Part shown: positions 22,471 to 33,155 of the stretch, piece after piece
How the letters are laid out: each line of letters begins with the position of its first letter
How positions within the stretch are numbered: the first letter of the stretch is position 1
Assembly (NCBI RefSeq): GCF_003255815.1
Contig: NC_037670.1
Span: 72,319,624 to 72,383,623 of the forward strand
DNA: 64,000 nt
Direction of reading: 5' to 3'
Source of the DNA: Theropithecus gelada
Taxonomy: Eukaryota > Chordata > Mammalia > Primates > Cercopithecidae
Notes under the pieces: model-generated
The model's database searches: none
Told to the model about the DNA's origin: nothing
The model's input: the letters and a program-made list of their open reading frames with translations, nothing else
Position numbers and translations under genes: made by a program

Positions 22471-23408
22471 CTATTGAGTGTCTGTTTTCATTGAATTTGA
22501 GATATTCCTAGTTCTTGGTTGGATGAGTGATTTTTTTTTTTTTTTGAAACTTACACAATTTGGGTATTATGTTATGTGACTCTGGACCTTATTTAAACCT
22601 TATGTTTTAGCTGGCTTCATCTAATTCTGCTTCAATACAGTCACCTCTGTACTGCCAAGTTAGAGTAGAAGTCTAGGTTCCCCATTTGGCCTATGTTAGA
22701 CCTTCTGGAGAGGAAGAAACCACTCATTACTAGGTAGGAGCGGGAGTTCTGGCTCCCCAGTAGGTCTCCACTTAAAACTGCCCTGAATGGAAGGGGCAAA
22801 AAATCTTTGTCCTATTCCTCATGTGGCACCGACATCACAGAAGGGGGCCTTGCTACTACTGAGTAGAGGTGAAATTTCAGCCTCCCTGTGTGGTCTCAGC
22901 CTGGCAGAGATGAAAGTCCTGGTTCTTTATTTGGCCTTCTCTGAACACCCTGTCAGGGGGGTTGGAGTGTCTCATTACACTCTGACAAGGGTAGAAGTCT
23001 AGGCTCCCACCTTGGCTTTAGAGTGATTGGGGGTGAGGTCACAATTTTTCAGTGGTGTTTGGCTAGAGTAAAGCAGTTATTGTCTAAAAGATTTTTGTCT
23101 TGTGGGGCTGCCCCCTTCCTTGTCTTTTGGCTGTTCTTGGAGCTTTCACTGTCCATGGCCTATTCATGTTTCTAGGTTGCCACTTTCTTTAGCTCTAACT
23201 CTGGAATATATAAGTACAAAAGAACTGACCATCATATTGTTTCTTGGGTCTTGAGATGCCTAACCAGTCTGCCTTTTTCTCTTTACTTTTTAGAGTCTTC
23301 TTATGTTTGTTTTATATATAATATCTAGGGTTTTCAGTTTTACTTAGCAGAAGGAATAGAGAAAAGTACAAACATTTATTCTGCTTTTCTGGAAGCAGAA
23401 GTCTCCAA

Positions 23409-24015
23409 AGTTGACTTTTTTTTTTTAAAGAAAATTTTCTGTTTTAGAGAATGAATCAATGAAAAGATCCCCAAGATAAAAATATTTTGGTAAATACTTC
23501 AGTTACATATAATGAATCTACAACTATTCATACATAAATTAGAAGATTATCTACAAAGGAATAAAATAAAAATAAAGATGAATGAAGCAATGAATGGCAG
23601 AAAACCATTAAATACCTCGGAGTTGTTTGAAAATAGAAATAATTTTAAAATTCTGAACTCAGACAAACAACACTTCGTATGTGAAGACAGCACAAAAACA
23701 TTCTAAGATGTGAAAGGACTCAGCCAATACCATTCACCAATATATCATACTGTAAAATAATTTAAAGGTGTATCATTTATATTCTGACAAATGCAAATTA
23801 ACTCAAGTATGAAATCTCAGTTTTAAGAAGATTAACAATGAGCACTGGAACCGTGATTAAATAATTGCTTTAATTATGATTATATAATGTTCTAATTTTA
23901 TGAATATCAGGTTTCTTGGTATCAAATATAATATCCTTATAATTTTTTCTCAGCTGCTTTCTGAAAAAAATTGAGACCCATAAATCTGTACAAAGGGTTG
24001 ACTAAACAGAAAATA
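23409..24015. other. Unassigned AT-rich DNA
   Basis: No element recognised between the 5' end of the antisense L1 and the next sense L1 fragment. A 64-codon A-rich frame at 23512-23706 has no recognisable domain. Confidence 0.4.
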
Positions 24016-24750
24016 ATGGTTCTTTGAAAGGATAAACAAGATCAGTAGACCACTGGCTAGATTACAAAGAAAACATCCAAATAGACACAATCAGAAACAA
24101 CAAAGGTGACATTACAACTGATCCCGCAGAAATACAAAAGATCCTCAGAGGCTATTATGAACATCTCTATGAATACAAACTAAAAAGTCTAGAGGAAATG
24201 AATAAATTCCTGGAAATACGCAATCTCCCCAGATTGAACCAGGAAGAAATTGAAACCCTGAACAGACCAATATAAGTTCTGAAATTAAATTTGTAATTAA
24301 AAACCTACCAAAAAAAAAAAAAAAAAAGAAAGAAAAAGAAAGCCCTGGGCCAGATGTAGATTCATAATCAAATTCTACCAGACATACAAAGAAGAGATAG
24401 CACTAATTCTACTGAAACTATTAAAAAAAACTGAGAGACTCCTCCCTAACTCTTTCTATGAAGCCAGTATCATCTTGATACCAAACACTGGCAAAAACAC
24501 AACAGACAAAGAAAACTACAGGCCAACACCCCTGATGAACACAGGCACAAAGATCCTCAGCAAAATATTGGCAAACCAAATCCGGTACATCAAAAAGTTA
24601 ATACACCATGATCAGGTAGGCTTTATTCCTAGGATGCAAGATTGGCTTAACATATGCAAATCAATAAATTTAATTAATTACATTAACAATTGAAAACAAA
24701 AACCATACAATCAACTAAATAGACACACAAAATGTTTTCTATCTCATTAA
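24016..24750 (+). mobile_element. L1 ORF2 fragment, sense (younger, L1PA/PB-like)
   Basis: About 730 bp of the ORF2 endonuclease-RT linker and start of the RT domain, for example 'ttgaaaggataaacaagatc', 'cagaaatacaaaagatcctc' and the conceptual NYRPTPLMN and HHDQVGF segments in a 72-codon frame at 24475-24693. An A-rich insert at 24309-24342 and indels break the frame. Both L1 ends are missing; the right end abuts an Alu. Confidence 0.88.
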
Positions 24751-24759
24751 AAATCAGCA

Positions 24760-25002
24760 TTTTTTTTTTTCTTTTTTTGAGATAGGATCTAGCTGTGTCA
24801 TCTAGACTGGAGTGCTGTGGCACAACCATACAGCCTTGACCTCCCAGGCTTAAATGATCCCCGTACCTCAGCCTCCGAAGTAGTCACAGGCGTGCACCAC
24901 CACGTCTAATTTTAGTAGAGACAAGGTCTCACTATGTTGCCAAGGCTGGTCTCAAACTCCTGGGCTCAAGCAATCCTCATGCTCAGCCTACCAAAGCGTC
25001 CC
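24760..25002 (-). mobile_element. Alu SINE (AluJ-like), 5'-truncated
   Basis: An antisense Alu with a T-run interrupted by C, diverged from the consensus (for example 'gtgtcatctagactggagtg'). The last 40 bp of the left arm are missing. A short 'atcagca' occurs on both sides and may be the target duplication. Confidence 0.9.
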
Positions 25003-25465
25003 CATCAGCACTTTCTTATCTTTCGAGTTGCAAGTCCATGATCCATCACTTTAACATCTTTCTTGACATTAATCTGCTGTATACACTTCTTTACTTATGT
25101 TGTACCCGTCAAGTAAACCTATGACTTTGAACTAATCTAATTATCAGACTTGTTTTTTCCTATGCAGTGTTGGGGGAAATCATACAAACACACAGACCAT
25201 AAATGTATTATATCTGAAGTCACTAGATCTTCAGCACTTAGCAGAACACACTCTTGGTTTCCCTGGCTGGCTTTCTTTTTTTCCATTCCACACAGTAGCT
25301 TCTTCAAATCATTGGTCTTCCCACTATTCGCCCACTACTTCCTTCTTCATTCTTGGAAAACATTCTTGTTTACCAGTCCTTGGGAAAAATGGAAAACATG
25401 AAGCAGAAAATCCCTAAATATCCTGTCCACCCACCAAAAAAACCTAACCTATATCCCTACCCATT
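25003..25465. other. Unassigned DNA
   Basis: No gene or repeat named with confidence. The CT-rich text near 25240-25400 could be very diverged LINE sequence. Confidence 0.4.
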
Positions 25466-25780
25466 CTTTTTTTTCTTTCTTTTTTTTTTTTTTTTTTCTT
25501 TTTGAGACAGAGTCTTGCTCTGTCGCCAGGTTGGAGTACAAGGCATGATCTTGGCTCACTGCAACCTCTGTCTCCCAGGTAAAGGCGATACTCCTGCCTC
25601 AGCCTCCCGAGTAGCTGTGCCACAGGCATGTGCCACCACACCCAGCTAATTTTTGTATTTTTAGTAGAGACAGGGTTTCACCATGTTGGCCTGGATGGTC
25701 TCGATCTCCTGGCCCTTGATTCGCCCACCTCAGCCTCCCAAAGCGCTGGGATTACAGGCGTGAGCCACTGCACGTGGCCC
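25466..25780 (-). mobile_element. Alu SINE (AluS-like), complete
   Basis: An antisense dimer with a long T-rich start (3' tail) containing C interruptions, both arms present, ending at the 'gcacgtggcc' 5' end. Confidence 0.95.
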
Positions 25781-25989
25781 TCCCTTCTTTCTTCTTTCCT
25801 TCCGGCCACAAGAGGCATTTCTCCCATTCAAGGCTCTTTTCCTCAAATTGTGGATCAAAGCCTATTCTCTTTACCCTATACAGAGGCTTATATCCACCAG
25901 TTATTTCTTCTCATTATCTGAATTATCAATCTCAGCATTTATACTTACTGGCATACCTATTAAAAAATAAAATACATTAAATTTCAAAA

Positions 25990-26336
25990 TCATTAAGAAC
26001 CTTGCTGTCACATCCTGTGCTCCCACCTTATCTTCTCTCTATCCTACCTAGACTCTTAAAAGACTTGTCTTCACTCGCTGCCTCCCCGTTCCCCAATCCC
26101 CACTCCTAAACCTGCTGCAAAATGGTTTTGGTCCCCTCTCTATAGAGAGTAATTCTTTCCCCACAGTGACTTTTGGAATGCTCAAACTAGTGGAAACTTT
26201 TATTCCCTTCCCTTACTTCACCTCTCTGTAGCTCTCACCACCCTTGAAAACTGCCGCCTTCTTAAAACAGTGTTTTCACTTGGCTTCACTCATGCTGGAT
26301 TTTCCTGGTTTTTCTCTTCTCTCTTGGACCAGTACT
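25990..26336 (+). mobile_element. L2 LINE, sense, reverse-transcriptase part
   Basis: Segments such as 'taaacctgctgcaaaatgg', 'acttttggaatgctcaaac', 'tgccgccttcttaaaac' and 'cttggcttcactcatgctg' match the L2 ORF2 region around the RT core. Frames are broken. The downstream Alu is inserted into it, with the duplicated site ccagtacttt on each side. Confidence 0.6.
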
Positions 26337-26652
26337 TTATTTATTTATTTATTTATTCATTCATTCATTCATTCATTGAGACAGAGTTTCACTCTTGTCA
26401 CCCAGGCTAGAATCTTGTCTCACTGCAACCTCCGCCTCCTGGGTTCAAGCAATTCTCCTGCCTCAGTCTCCCGAGTAGCTGGGATTGCAGGCACACGCCA
26501 CAATGCTTGGCTAATTCTTTCTGTATTTTTAGTAGCGACGGAGTTTCGCCATGTTAGCCAGGGTGTTCTCAAACTACTGACCTCAGGTGATCCGCCTGCC
26601 TCAGCCTCCCAGAATGCTGGGATTACAGGCCTGAGCCACCGGGTGCCCAGCC
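26337..26652 (-). mobile_element. Alu SINE with tetranucleotide tail
   Basis: A complete antisense Alu. Its tail has become (TTTA/TTAT)n followed by (TTCA)n over 26337-26376 instead of poly-T. Target duplications of about 12 bp, gaccagtacttt and ggccagtacttt, flank it at 26327 and 26654. Confidence 0.95.
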
Positions 26653-26811
26653 TGGCCAGTACTTTTAAATTTGCTTTGTAAAGTTCACTTTCTTGGCCCA
26701 GCCTTATGTATCTATATTCCCCAGGGTGTTCAATAATACAGTATCAATAAAATAATTACAGTGGACATATAAGAAAAAATTAGATCGCCATAAAAATGAC
26801 ACAAAAAGTTG

Positions 26812-27109
26812 TTTTTTTTTTTTCTTTTTTGAGATGGAGTCTCTCACTGTCACCCAGGCTGCAGTGCAGTGGCGCAATCTCGGCTCACTGCAAGCTCCGC
26901 CTCCCGGGTTCATGTCATTCTCCTGCCTCAGCCTCTGGAGCACTGGGACTACAGGTGCCCGCCATCATGCCCAGCTAATTTTTTGTATTTTTAGTAGAGA
27001 CAGGGTTTCACCGTGTTAGCCAGGATGGTCTCGATCTCCTGACCTCGTGATCCGCCTGCCTGGGCCTCCCAAAGTGCTGGGATTACAGGCGTGAGCCACT
27101 GCGCCGGCC
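26812..27109 (-). mobile_element. AluY-like SINE
   Basis: A complete antisense copy close to consensus, with the AluY/Sc-type 'gatctcctgacctcgtgatc' arm and 'ccaggatggtctcg'. It is among the youngest elements in the window. Confidence 0.93.
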
Positions 27110-27190
27110 CCAGAAAAATATTTTAATTAAATTTAAAAGATTATAAGCATCATTGCACATTTAGCATAATCTACTGTTAAATAAGTGAAG

Positions 27191-27290
27191 ATGCTTTCCA
27201 GTTCTTCAGTGGAGGACTTTTTTTCAGTTACATACATTTCCATGTTTCCAGTTCTTCAGTGGAGGACTTTTTTTCAGTTACATACATCAA
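27191..27290. repeat. 50-bp tandem duplication
   Basis: Two copies with period 50. The blocks 27195-27237 and 27245-27287 are identical over 43 bp ('gttcttcagtggaggacttt' in each). No mobile element borders it. A shorter echo of the same motif occurs at 27320-27329. Confidence 0.95.
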
Positions 27291-27294
27291 TAAA

Positions 27295-27452
27295 TCAGTA
27301 ATTCTCATCTCTGTTTGCTCAGTTCTTCAGGGAAGCTCACTGATACCTAGGACCCATTTCCAGAGGTTCTTTCTTAAGTGATCTGGGTTATGCTCCTGGC
27401 ATTATGATTTTTAAAAGCTCCCCAGGTGACCCTAGGATGCATCGAGATTGAG
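27295..27452. mobile_element. hAT-Charlie MITE (MER58/MER5 group-like)
   Basis: It has the look of a non-autonomous hAT element: 'gaagctcactgatacctagg', 'ttttaaaagctccccaggtg', ending near 'gcatcgagattgag'. Family from memory; the terminal repeats are diverged. Confidence 0.55.
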
Positions 27453-27532
27453 CCAGTACAATAAATTCTGTTTATTGTTAATGACTATTTGAGTTAGGTT
27501 TCCCTGACTTGCTCTGTAAAGCATTCTAGCTC

Positions 27533-27606
27533 CATGTTTCCAAACCTTAACATGCATAAAAATCACCTGGAGATTTTCTTAAACTACAGATTTCAATTCA
27601 TAGCTT
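27533..27606. mobile_element. hAT-Charlie MITE fragment
   Basis: 'aaccttaacatgcataaaaa' and 'tcacctggagattttcttaa' match one end of a second non-autonomous hAT element, truncated on its right side. Confidence 0.55.
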
Positions 27607-27616
27607 TGCAGTGTTA

Positions 27617-27652
27617 CATTGGTTTGCCAGGACTGCTATAACAAAATACTGC
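27617..27652 (-). mobile_element. MLT1 LTR terminal stub
   Basis: 'ttggtttgccaggactgct' and 'ataacaaaatactgc' match the antisense terminus of an MLT1 LTR. The rest of the LTR is absent on the other side of the Alu, so it was lost or was never contiguous. Confidence 0.5.
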
Positions 27653-27653
27653 A

Positions 27654-27904
27654 AGGTCAGGAGATCGAGACCATCCTGGCTAACATGGTGAAACTCCATC
27701 TCTACTAAAAATACAAAAATACAAAAAAATAAAAATATTAAAAATTAGTGGGCACCTGCAGTCCCAGCTACTCAGGAGGCTGAGGCAGGAGAATGGCGTG
27801 AACCCAGGAGGCAGAGCTTGCAGTGAGCCGAGATTGCGCCACTGCATGCCAGCCTGGGTGACAGAGCGAGACTCCATCTCAGAAAAAAAAAAAAAAAAAA
27901 AAAA
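27654..27904 (+). mobile_element. AluY-like SINE, 5'-truncated
   Basis: It starts within the left arm at 'aggtcaggagatcgagacc', includes 'atcctggctaacatggtg' (AluY-like), has a locally expanded linker (27704-27750) and ends in about 22 A. It is inverted relative to the AluY 545 bp upstream. Confidence 0.93.
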
Positions 27905-28284
27905 GAGTGTATAATATATTCACATAACTATTTTTCCCAGACTTCCCAAATTTTTTTTGAAATATACATGTATTACATTAATAAGCAAGAAAAAGTTAAA
28001 ATAGTTATTTAAAAAGAATTATCCTTAATTAAAAATTAAACAAAATCCATGACTGATCAGTTCCTTATATATCTTCATGAAAAAGGGCAATAATTCTTCA
28101 TTGCAGTATGAAGATAAAATAGTTTACTAATGTGTTGCCATTAGCTGGACAGTGTGCTAATGTTTTCAATAATGTCATTTAAAGTACTAAACCTGCCTGT
28201 TTTCTACATATAGAAGACAAGATTGCTGCTATAATAATGACTATCACATTGAATTCTGAGTTATAATTGAAATGTCTGAAATTA

Positions 28285-30260
28285 TGAGAGTTAGTCATTC
28301 ATTCAGCAAATATTTATTAGCAGCGACTCTGAGGGAAGCTCCATTCTTGGCACTAGATATATCACAAGAAGCAAATGAAAAAGGATTTGTCTTCAAGGAG
28401 CTTAAGTATTAGAGTATGATTACAAGTATTAATTTTTTAAAAAGGTAACATGAAAACATAAAATATGGTGAGATAATTTCAGGTCCCAGTACGGCTAGAA
28501 AGAAAATTAAATAGAGTGCTGTGATGCAACGTGGAAGTTCTTTAGCTTCTATGGTCATGGAAGATTTCTTGAGGAGGCAGTATATGAAATGAGACCTGAA
28601 AGAGCAGGAGAATGCCACACAAGTCCCTGGAGAAAGAACATTCCAGATCAAAAAAATAGTATGTGCAATGTTTCTGTGATGGGGATGAGCTTGGCAGGTC
28701 CAAGGTCCCGAAAGGAAGGCCAATGTGGCAGAAGCACAGTGAACAAGGAGGGAGAGAGGAGGGGCCTGGGGTTAGAGGACTAGGCAGGGTTTGGTCAGGT
28801 AGGCCTTGAAACCTATGATAATAAAAGCGATTGGATGATTCTAAGCAGAGAAATCACAAGATCTCCTCTTTAAAATAGCAGTCTGAATTCTATGTGGGGA
28901 GGATGGGCTATATGAGGAGAACAGAGGATATGAGGAGATGAGTGAGGTGGTTCTTGAAGTAGACCAAACTTGTGACGCAGTACAGGCTCGGTTTCAGCAA
29001 CAGAGCTGGTGAGAAAGAGTTGAATTAGGACTATATTTTGGAGGTTGAACCAACAGGGACTTGTCAATGGACAAAAAAATTAAAAACTCACAAACCTCAA
29101 GGACATTCCTGGGATATTAGCTTAAGAAACCAGGCCTTTGATGGCACCATTTGCTGAAAAGAGAAAAGCTTGCTTTGGGGCAAGAGGGAGATATGTTTGA
29201 CAAAAAGAAACAGCTCTGTTTTGCATGTCAGTTTAGAGTTACGAGTTCTAGTAGAGATACCAATTTGGCAGTTAGATTTAAAAGTCTAGACCTTAGCTGC
29301 AGACTGAGCTGGAGAGAACAATTTAGAGATATCTGTGTATCAGTGATTTAAAAACCTCAAACTGGAGGAGGTCATCAAGCGAGAGGGTATGGCTGAAGCA
29401 CTAACATGTAAAACATGGTAGAGAAAAAGAAGCCAGCAAAGAAGACCAAGAAGAAGGAAGTCCAAGAAAGCCAGAAAAGATCATGTTTAAGAAGAAACAT
29501 GTAACCAGGGTGGCTGCTGAGAGGCTGAGTATAGGAGGGGCTTGACTATTGGCACTGACAAGACATACATCACTGGGGATCTTGTTGAAAGCGATTTTAG
29601 TAGAGTTGTAGGAGTCAAATTCCAATTTCAGTAGACTGAAAAAGAAATGAGGGGAAAACTTAGGGACAGTGAATTTGAAGAATGTTTTCAAGGAGTTTTT
29701 CTGTGAAAAATAGCCAAGAAATGGGGTGGCACTTGAAAGAAGGACCAAATTAAAGGGATTTGGTTTTCATTTTAAGATGAATGATATTACAGTATGTTTG
29801 TTAGCCAGTGGGGATGATCTGGCAGAGAGGAAAAAGTTGACGAAGCAAGACAGAAAGGGGAAAATGGTAACTAAATCTTTCAGAAGGTACAAAAGACAGG
29901 ATCTAAGAAAAACACTGAAGGGGTTGGTTTTAGGGGCAGGAATCACTTTCCACTGTAACATGATGAGCAATGGGAAGTTAAAGTAGTTAGTTATTTACTG
30001 ATTTCATCAGTTATCTCTACAAATTATAGATTGAGGTCATTAGCTAAAAATATTTGAAGGAGAAGAGAATGGAGAAGGTGTGAAATGAACATCTTAAACA
30101 ATAAGAAAGTGAGTCCTCTTGTCCATATAGGCAGTGTGGAGCACCCATTTCATAGTTGTGGTTGTAAATGTGGAGTGAGTCCAGTGAGTAAAGTTACATG
30201 TTTTTTTCACTGACAATGTTCGAGAGCACAAATAAAGGTGTGGCGCAAGTAGACAGTTGG
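28285..30260 (-). mobile_element. Long L2 LINE, antisense
   Basis: About 2 kb of L2 in antisense. The 3' end is 'attcattcagcaaatattta' at 28295. Successive L2 landmarks follow on +: 'tgaggaggcagtatatgaaa', 'gaacattccagatc', 'ggcagaagcacagtgaacaa', 'tggaggttgaaccaacaggg', 'gatggcaccatttgctg', 'tattacagtatgtttgttag'. These correspond to the 3' UTR and the RT/C-terminal coding part of the single RT protein. Indels destroy the frame, and the region between about 29330 and 29560 appears shortened. Confidence 0.78.
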
Positions 30261-30676
30261 TTTTAACCAGCCTCAGGAGGTTCCCAGTCATGTACAATGA
30301 AAGGACCAGGGTGGCCGGAAAGTTATAATGCTGGGACAGGAATCCAGGCCAGTAGACAGAGAGGTGAGGGCACAAGGAGAATGATGAGGAACTGAAAACA
30401 CGTACACTTGTAGATTAGTGGGAGAGTTCTTGGAAAGGCAGAACTAGAGTAAGGGAGGTCAACAGAGGAAGTCAGAGACTGGGTTGTTTTTAATCAAAGT
30501 TTTCTGAGATGGCACAACTCTCTTGTGATGTTGTCAGTGATTACAACATCTAAGGTATGCCCACCTGAATGAGTTTCCAACAGGTAGTAGCAGAGAGGAA
30601 GACAGATCATCAAAGTCAAAGAGGTCTGAGAACTGATGAGTGCAAGTTCAGGCCAAGCTTATTATAAAAACTTCCT

Positions 30677-30967
30677 GGCAGGGCACGGTGGCTCATGCCT
30701 GTAATCCCAGCAATTTGGGAGGCCAAGGCGGGGAGATCACGAGATCAAGAGTTCAAGACCAGCCTGACCAACATGGTGAAACCCCATCCCTACTAAAAAT
30801 ACAAAAATTAGCGAGGTGTAGTGGCGGGTGCCTGTAATCCCAGTTACTTGGGAGGCTGAGGCAGGAGAATCGTTTCAACCTGGGAGGCAGAGGTTGCAGT
30901 GAGCCAAGATCGTGCCATTGCACTCCAGCCTGGGTGACAGAGCAAGACTCCATCTCAAACAACAACA
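30677..30967 (+). mobile_element. Alu SINE (AluS-like)
   Basis: A complete dimer ending in (CAA)n. An 8-bp target duplication aaacttcc is found at 30668 and 30967. Confidence 0.95.
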
Positions 30968-31356
30968 AACTTCCCATACTCTCTGCCTTACCCCATTTAA
31001 CTGGCTGTATGTCAAGGTCAAGGAGACATTGCAGATCTCATATTGAATATGGGAGAGCCTCTCTCAGCCTCAATGACTATATAGAGCATTTCTCCCAGTT
31101 AGAAAACTTTACATGAGAAACATATAAACTGAAGGTGAATATGCCATTCAAATTTTGGTGTTAATTTGTTACAGCAGCTATCACTGTAATCAATATTACA
31201 TCCATCACGTGTCTTATAATGGAAGCTGGAGACCTCTTCACAAAAATTACTTAGATGTAGAGGCCTCACACACCAACCATAACCCCACATTTCCTCTCTA
31301 GTTTAATAAGGAGAGGAAGAAGAAGAGAAGAGAAATGAGTTATTGGCTGTCACTCA

Positions 31357-31376
31357 CAGTGTACTGTAGTACACTG
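31357..31376. repeat. Perfect short hairpin
   Basis: Arms of 9 bp (cagtgtact / agtacactg) are separated by 2 nt. It is followed by a degenerate TAG-rich stretch. Confidence 0.85.
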
Positions 31377-31589
31377 TATACTATGGTATAGTAGAGTAGT
31401 AGAGTATATCTAAGGAGGAGAAAGTGATGGTGTCTGCCACCCCAAGCCAAGTAAATTGGAGGGCTCTCAGTGAGTCACTGGTTAGAAATTGGGATTGCAT
31501 GCAAGGAGGGTGGATTGGCTTCTCTTTCCTGCTGTTTTGTTTTTCATTTAGTTAAGTTTCAGAAATCTGAAGGTCCACTGTGGTAACCA

Positions 31590-32101
31590 GCCTGCAATAT
31601 GACCCATAAGAATCCTGTTGGTATTCATATGTCTGTGTAGTCCATTTTCACACTGAATTAGGACTACACTATGTGAATACTAGAACAGTACAGAAGTGAC
31701 AGTATATGACTTATGAGCTGAGGTCACAAAATCATGCAGCTTTTGCCTTGGTCTCTTGGCTCACATATTCTGAGAGGAAGCCAGCATCATGTCATGAGGA
31801 CACTCAATAGGCACGCATGGAGAGGAGCTGAGACTTTCTGCCCATAGTGAGCCCCAGGATGCCAGCCACGGAAGTGAGCTACCTTGGAAGTAGATCCTCC
31901 GGCACCAATAAAGCCTTCAGATGACTGCAACTCCACATGACATCTAACTGTGACCTCACGAGACACCCTGAGATAGAACTGCCCAGTCAAGTTTCTTTAG
32001 AATTTCTGACCCAGAGAAACTATGGGATAATAAAGTATCATTGTTGGGTTAAGCATAATTTTGGGAGTTGATCTGTCCTGCATATTAGATCGCTGTAACA
32101 T
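31590..32101 (+). mobile_element. MLT1-type LTR (MaLR), sense
   Basis: Recognised blocks: 'ggaagccagcatcatgtcat', 'gaggacactcaataggcac', 'aataaagccttcagatgact', 'ttctgacccagagaaact', 'gataataaagtatcattgtt' and the terminal 'gatctgtcctgcatattag'. The first 150 bp are poorly conserved. Confidence 0.75.
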
Positions 32102-33155
32102 AAGAGAAAGCTTCCTAATCCATTCCCAGAAGTGTGAGTGCATTCATAAGCAGAGACTAGTGACTGCTCCCAGACTAGAAACTTCCAGAAATGAGAGCCT
32201 CACTGGAGCAGCCATGCCAATAGGTCTTGTAGGGACAAATGGAGTAGTGTTCCTAGGAATGAGATGAGTCAAACTTCACACCACTCCAGTTTCCCAGGGC
32301 CCTCAAAGAACAGAAGAAATTTTCTGTAGCTTTCTTGGCTTATGTAATGACGCATGGAGAAGAAGAGCCAGGCAAAAGCCATGGGGTTACACAAGAAGCC
32401 ACCAGGCCAAGCATGAGGCTACCCCACCCAGTGAGGGGTGTGGGATTTTATGGCTGGAAATGCCAAAGGAAAACTAAACAGCCTCTCTGTGAGAAAGCAC
32501 TCACAACAAAGGGGATTCAAATAATTGTAAGCCTATCCCAAGACAATTCATCACTCGAAACACATTCACCTTAAATGAAGTGTCTGTAGCATCAGACAGA
32601 ACTAGACCAAATCAGAGTACAGCCAGGGACACTTCTCCTACTGCCTGCAACCAGAGTAACACAAGAGAATATCTGCCTTTGCTAGTTCCCTGACCCGCAG
32701 ATAAGGATATAAGTCTTGGTGAGGATGGGGAGAAGGGAAATCAGAGCCAGGACAGATCTGCCCCTTAAATGGGAAAAAGACAGGACTTTAAGTTGAGTTT
32801 GGGATTATAATAATATTAGGTCTCATATTAAAATAACTGGAAACTTATGGAGTCATCTCAATAGGAAATTAAGAGACGGGAAAGCGGGGAGGGGTTCAAC
32901 ATAACAGAATTGAAACAGTAATTGGAAAAATCCAAGACCATTTCATGCCTCTATCTCAAAGAGCTGAGACTCCTCAATAAAGAGGTTATACATCATATAT
33001 TCATGCTGACTTGTAAATATTCAGAGATTAACAATACAAATGCCAATAGATGGGAGGCCTAGAATTCATGGACAAAAATGGCTTAATTGAAGACATGATA
33101 CATTCTAATAAAGAAACAATGTGTTTCACTGTCATTAGAGGCTTTAGAGTTTTCC
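32102..33155. other. Unassigned DNA
   Basis: No gene or repeat recognised. The open frames at 32061-32267 and 32335-32574 have no known domain. Internal MaLR sequence downstream of the MLT1 LTR is possible but not supported. Confidence 0.4.

Larger units (their letters stand above)
19113..23408 (-). mobile_element. Ancient L1 (L1M/HAL1-type), antisense, near end-to-end but rearranged
   Basis: Reading the minus strand from 23408: a 5' end with the 'cttctgcttccagaaaagc' start typical of L1M/HAL1; an untranslated part; ORF1-like coiled-coil coding near 22470-22222; then ORF2 sequence (endonuclease-to-RT linker near 21680-21480, RT core at 21086-20850 with a remnant of the NYRPISLMN and HHDQ regions, C-terminal half 20700-19560); and a 3' UTR to 19113. 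The length is 4.3 kb against 6-7 kb for a full element, so large internal deletions exist. Two Alu fragments and one L1 piece in the other direction interrupt it. No intact frame. It may be a mosaic of two L1 copies. Confidence 0.8.
30261..31589. other. Mostly unassigned, with one Alu
   Basis: L2-like sequence may continue to about 30600 in weaker form. After the Alu at 30677-30967 nothing is recognised, apart from a hairpin at 31357-31376 and TAG-rich low-complexity sequence to 31412. Confidence 0.4.

Noticed and set aside
26244..26681. 145-codon plus-strand open frame
   Set aside because: Most of it is antisense Alu sequence plus the tetranucleotide tail, giving the familiar Alu-type peptide.
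27191..27290. Direct repeats considered as a CRISPR-like array
   Set aside because: Only two units, period 50 with a 7-bp gap, in primate DNA; a simple tandem duplication.
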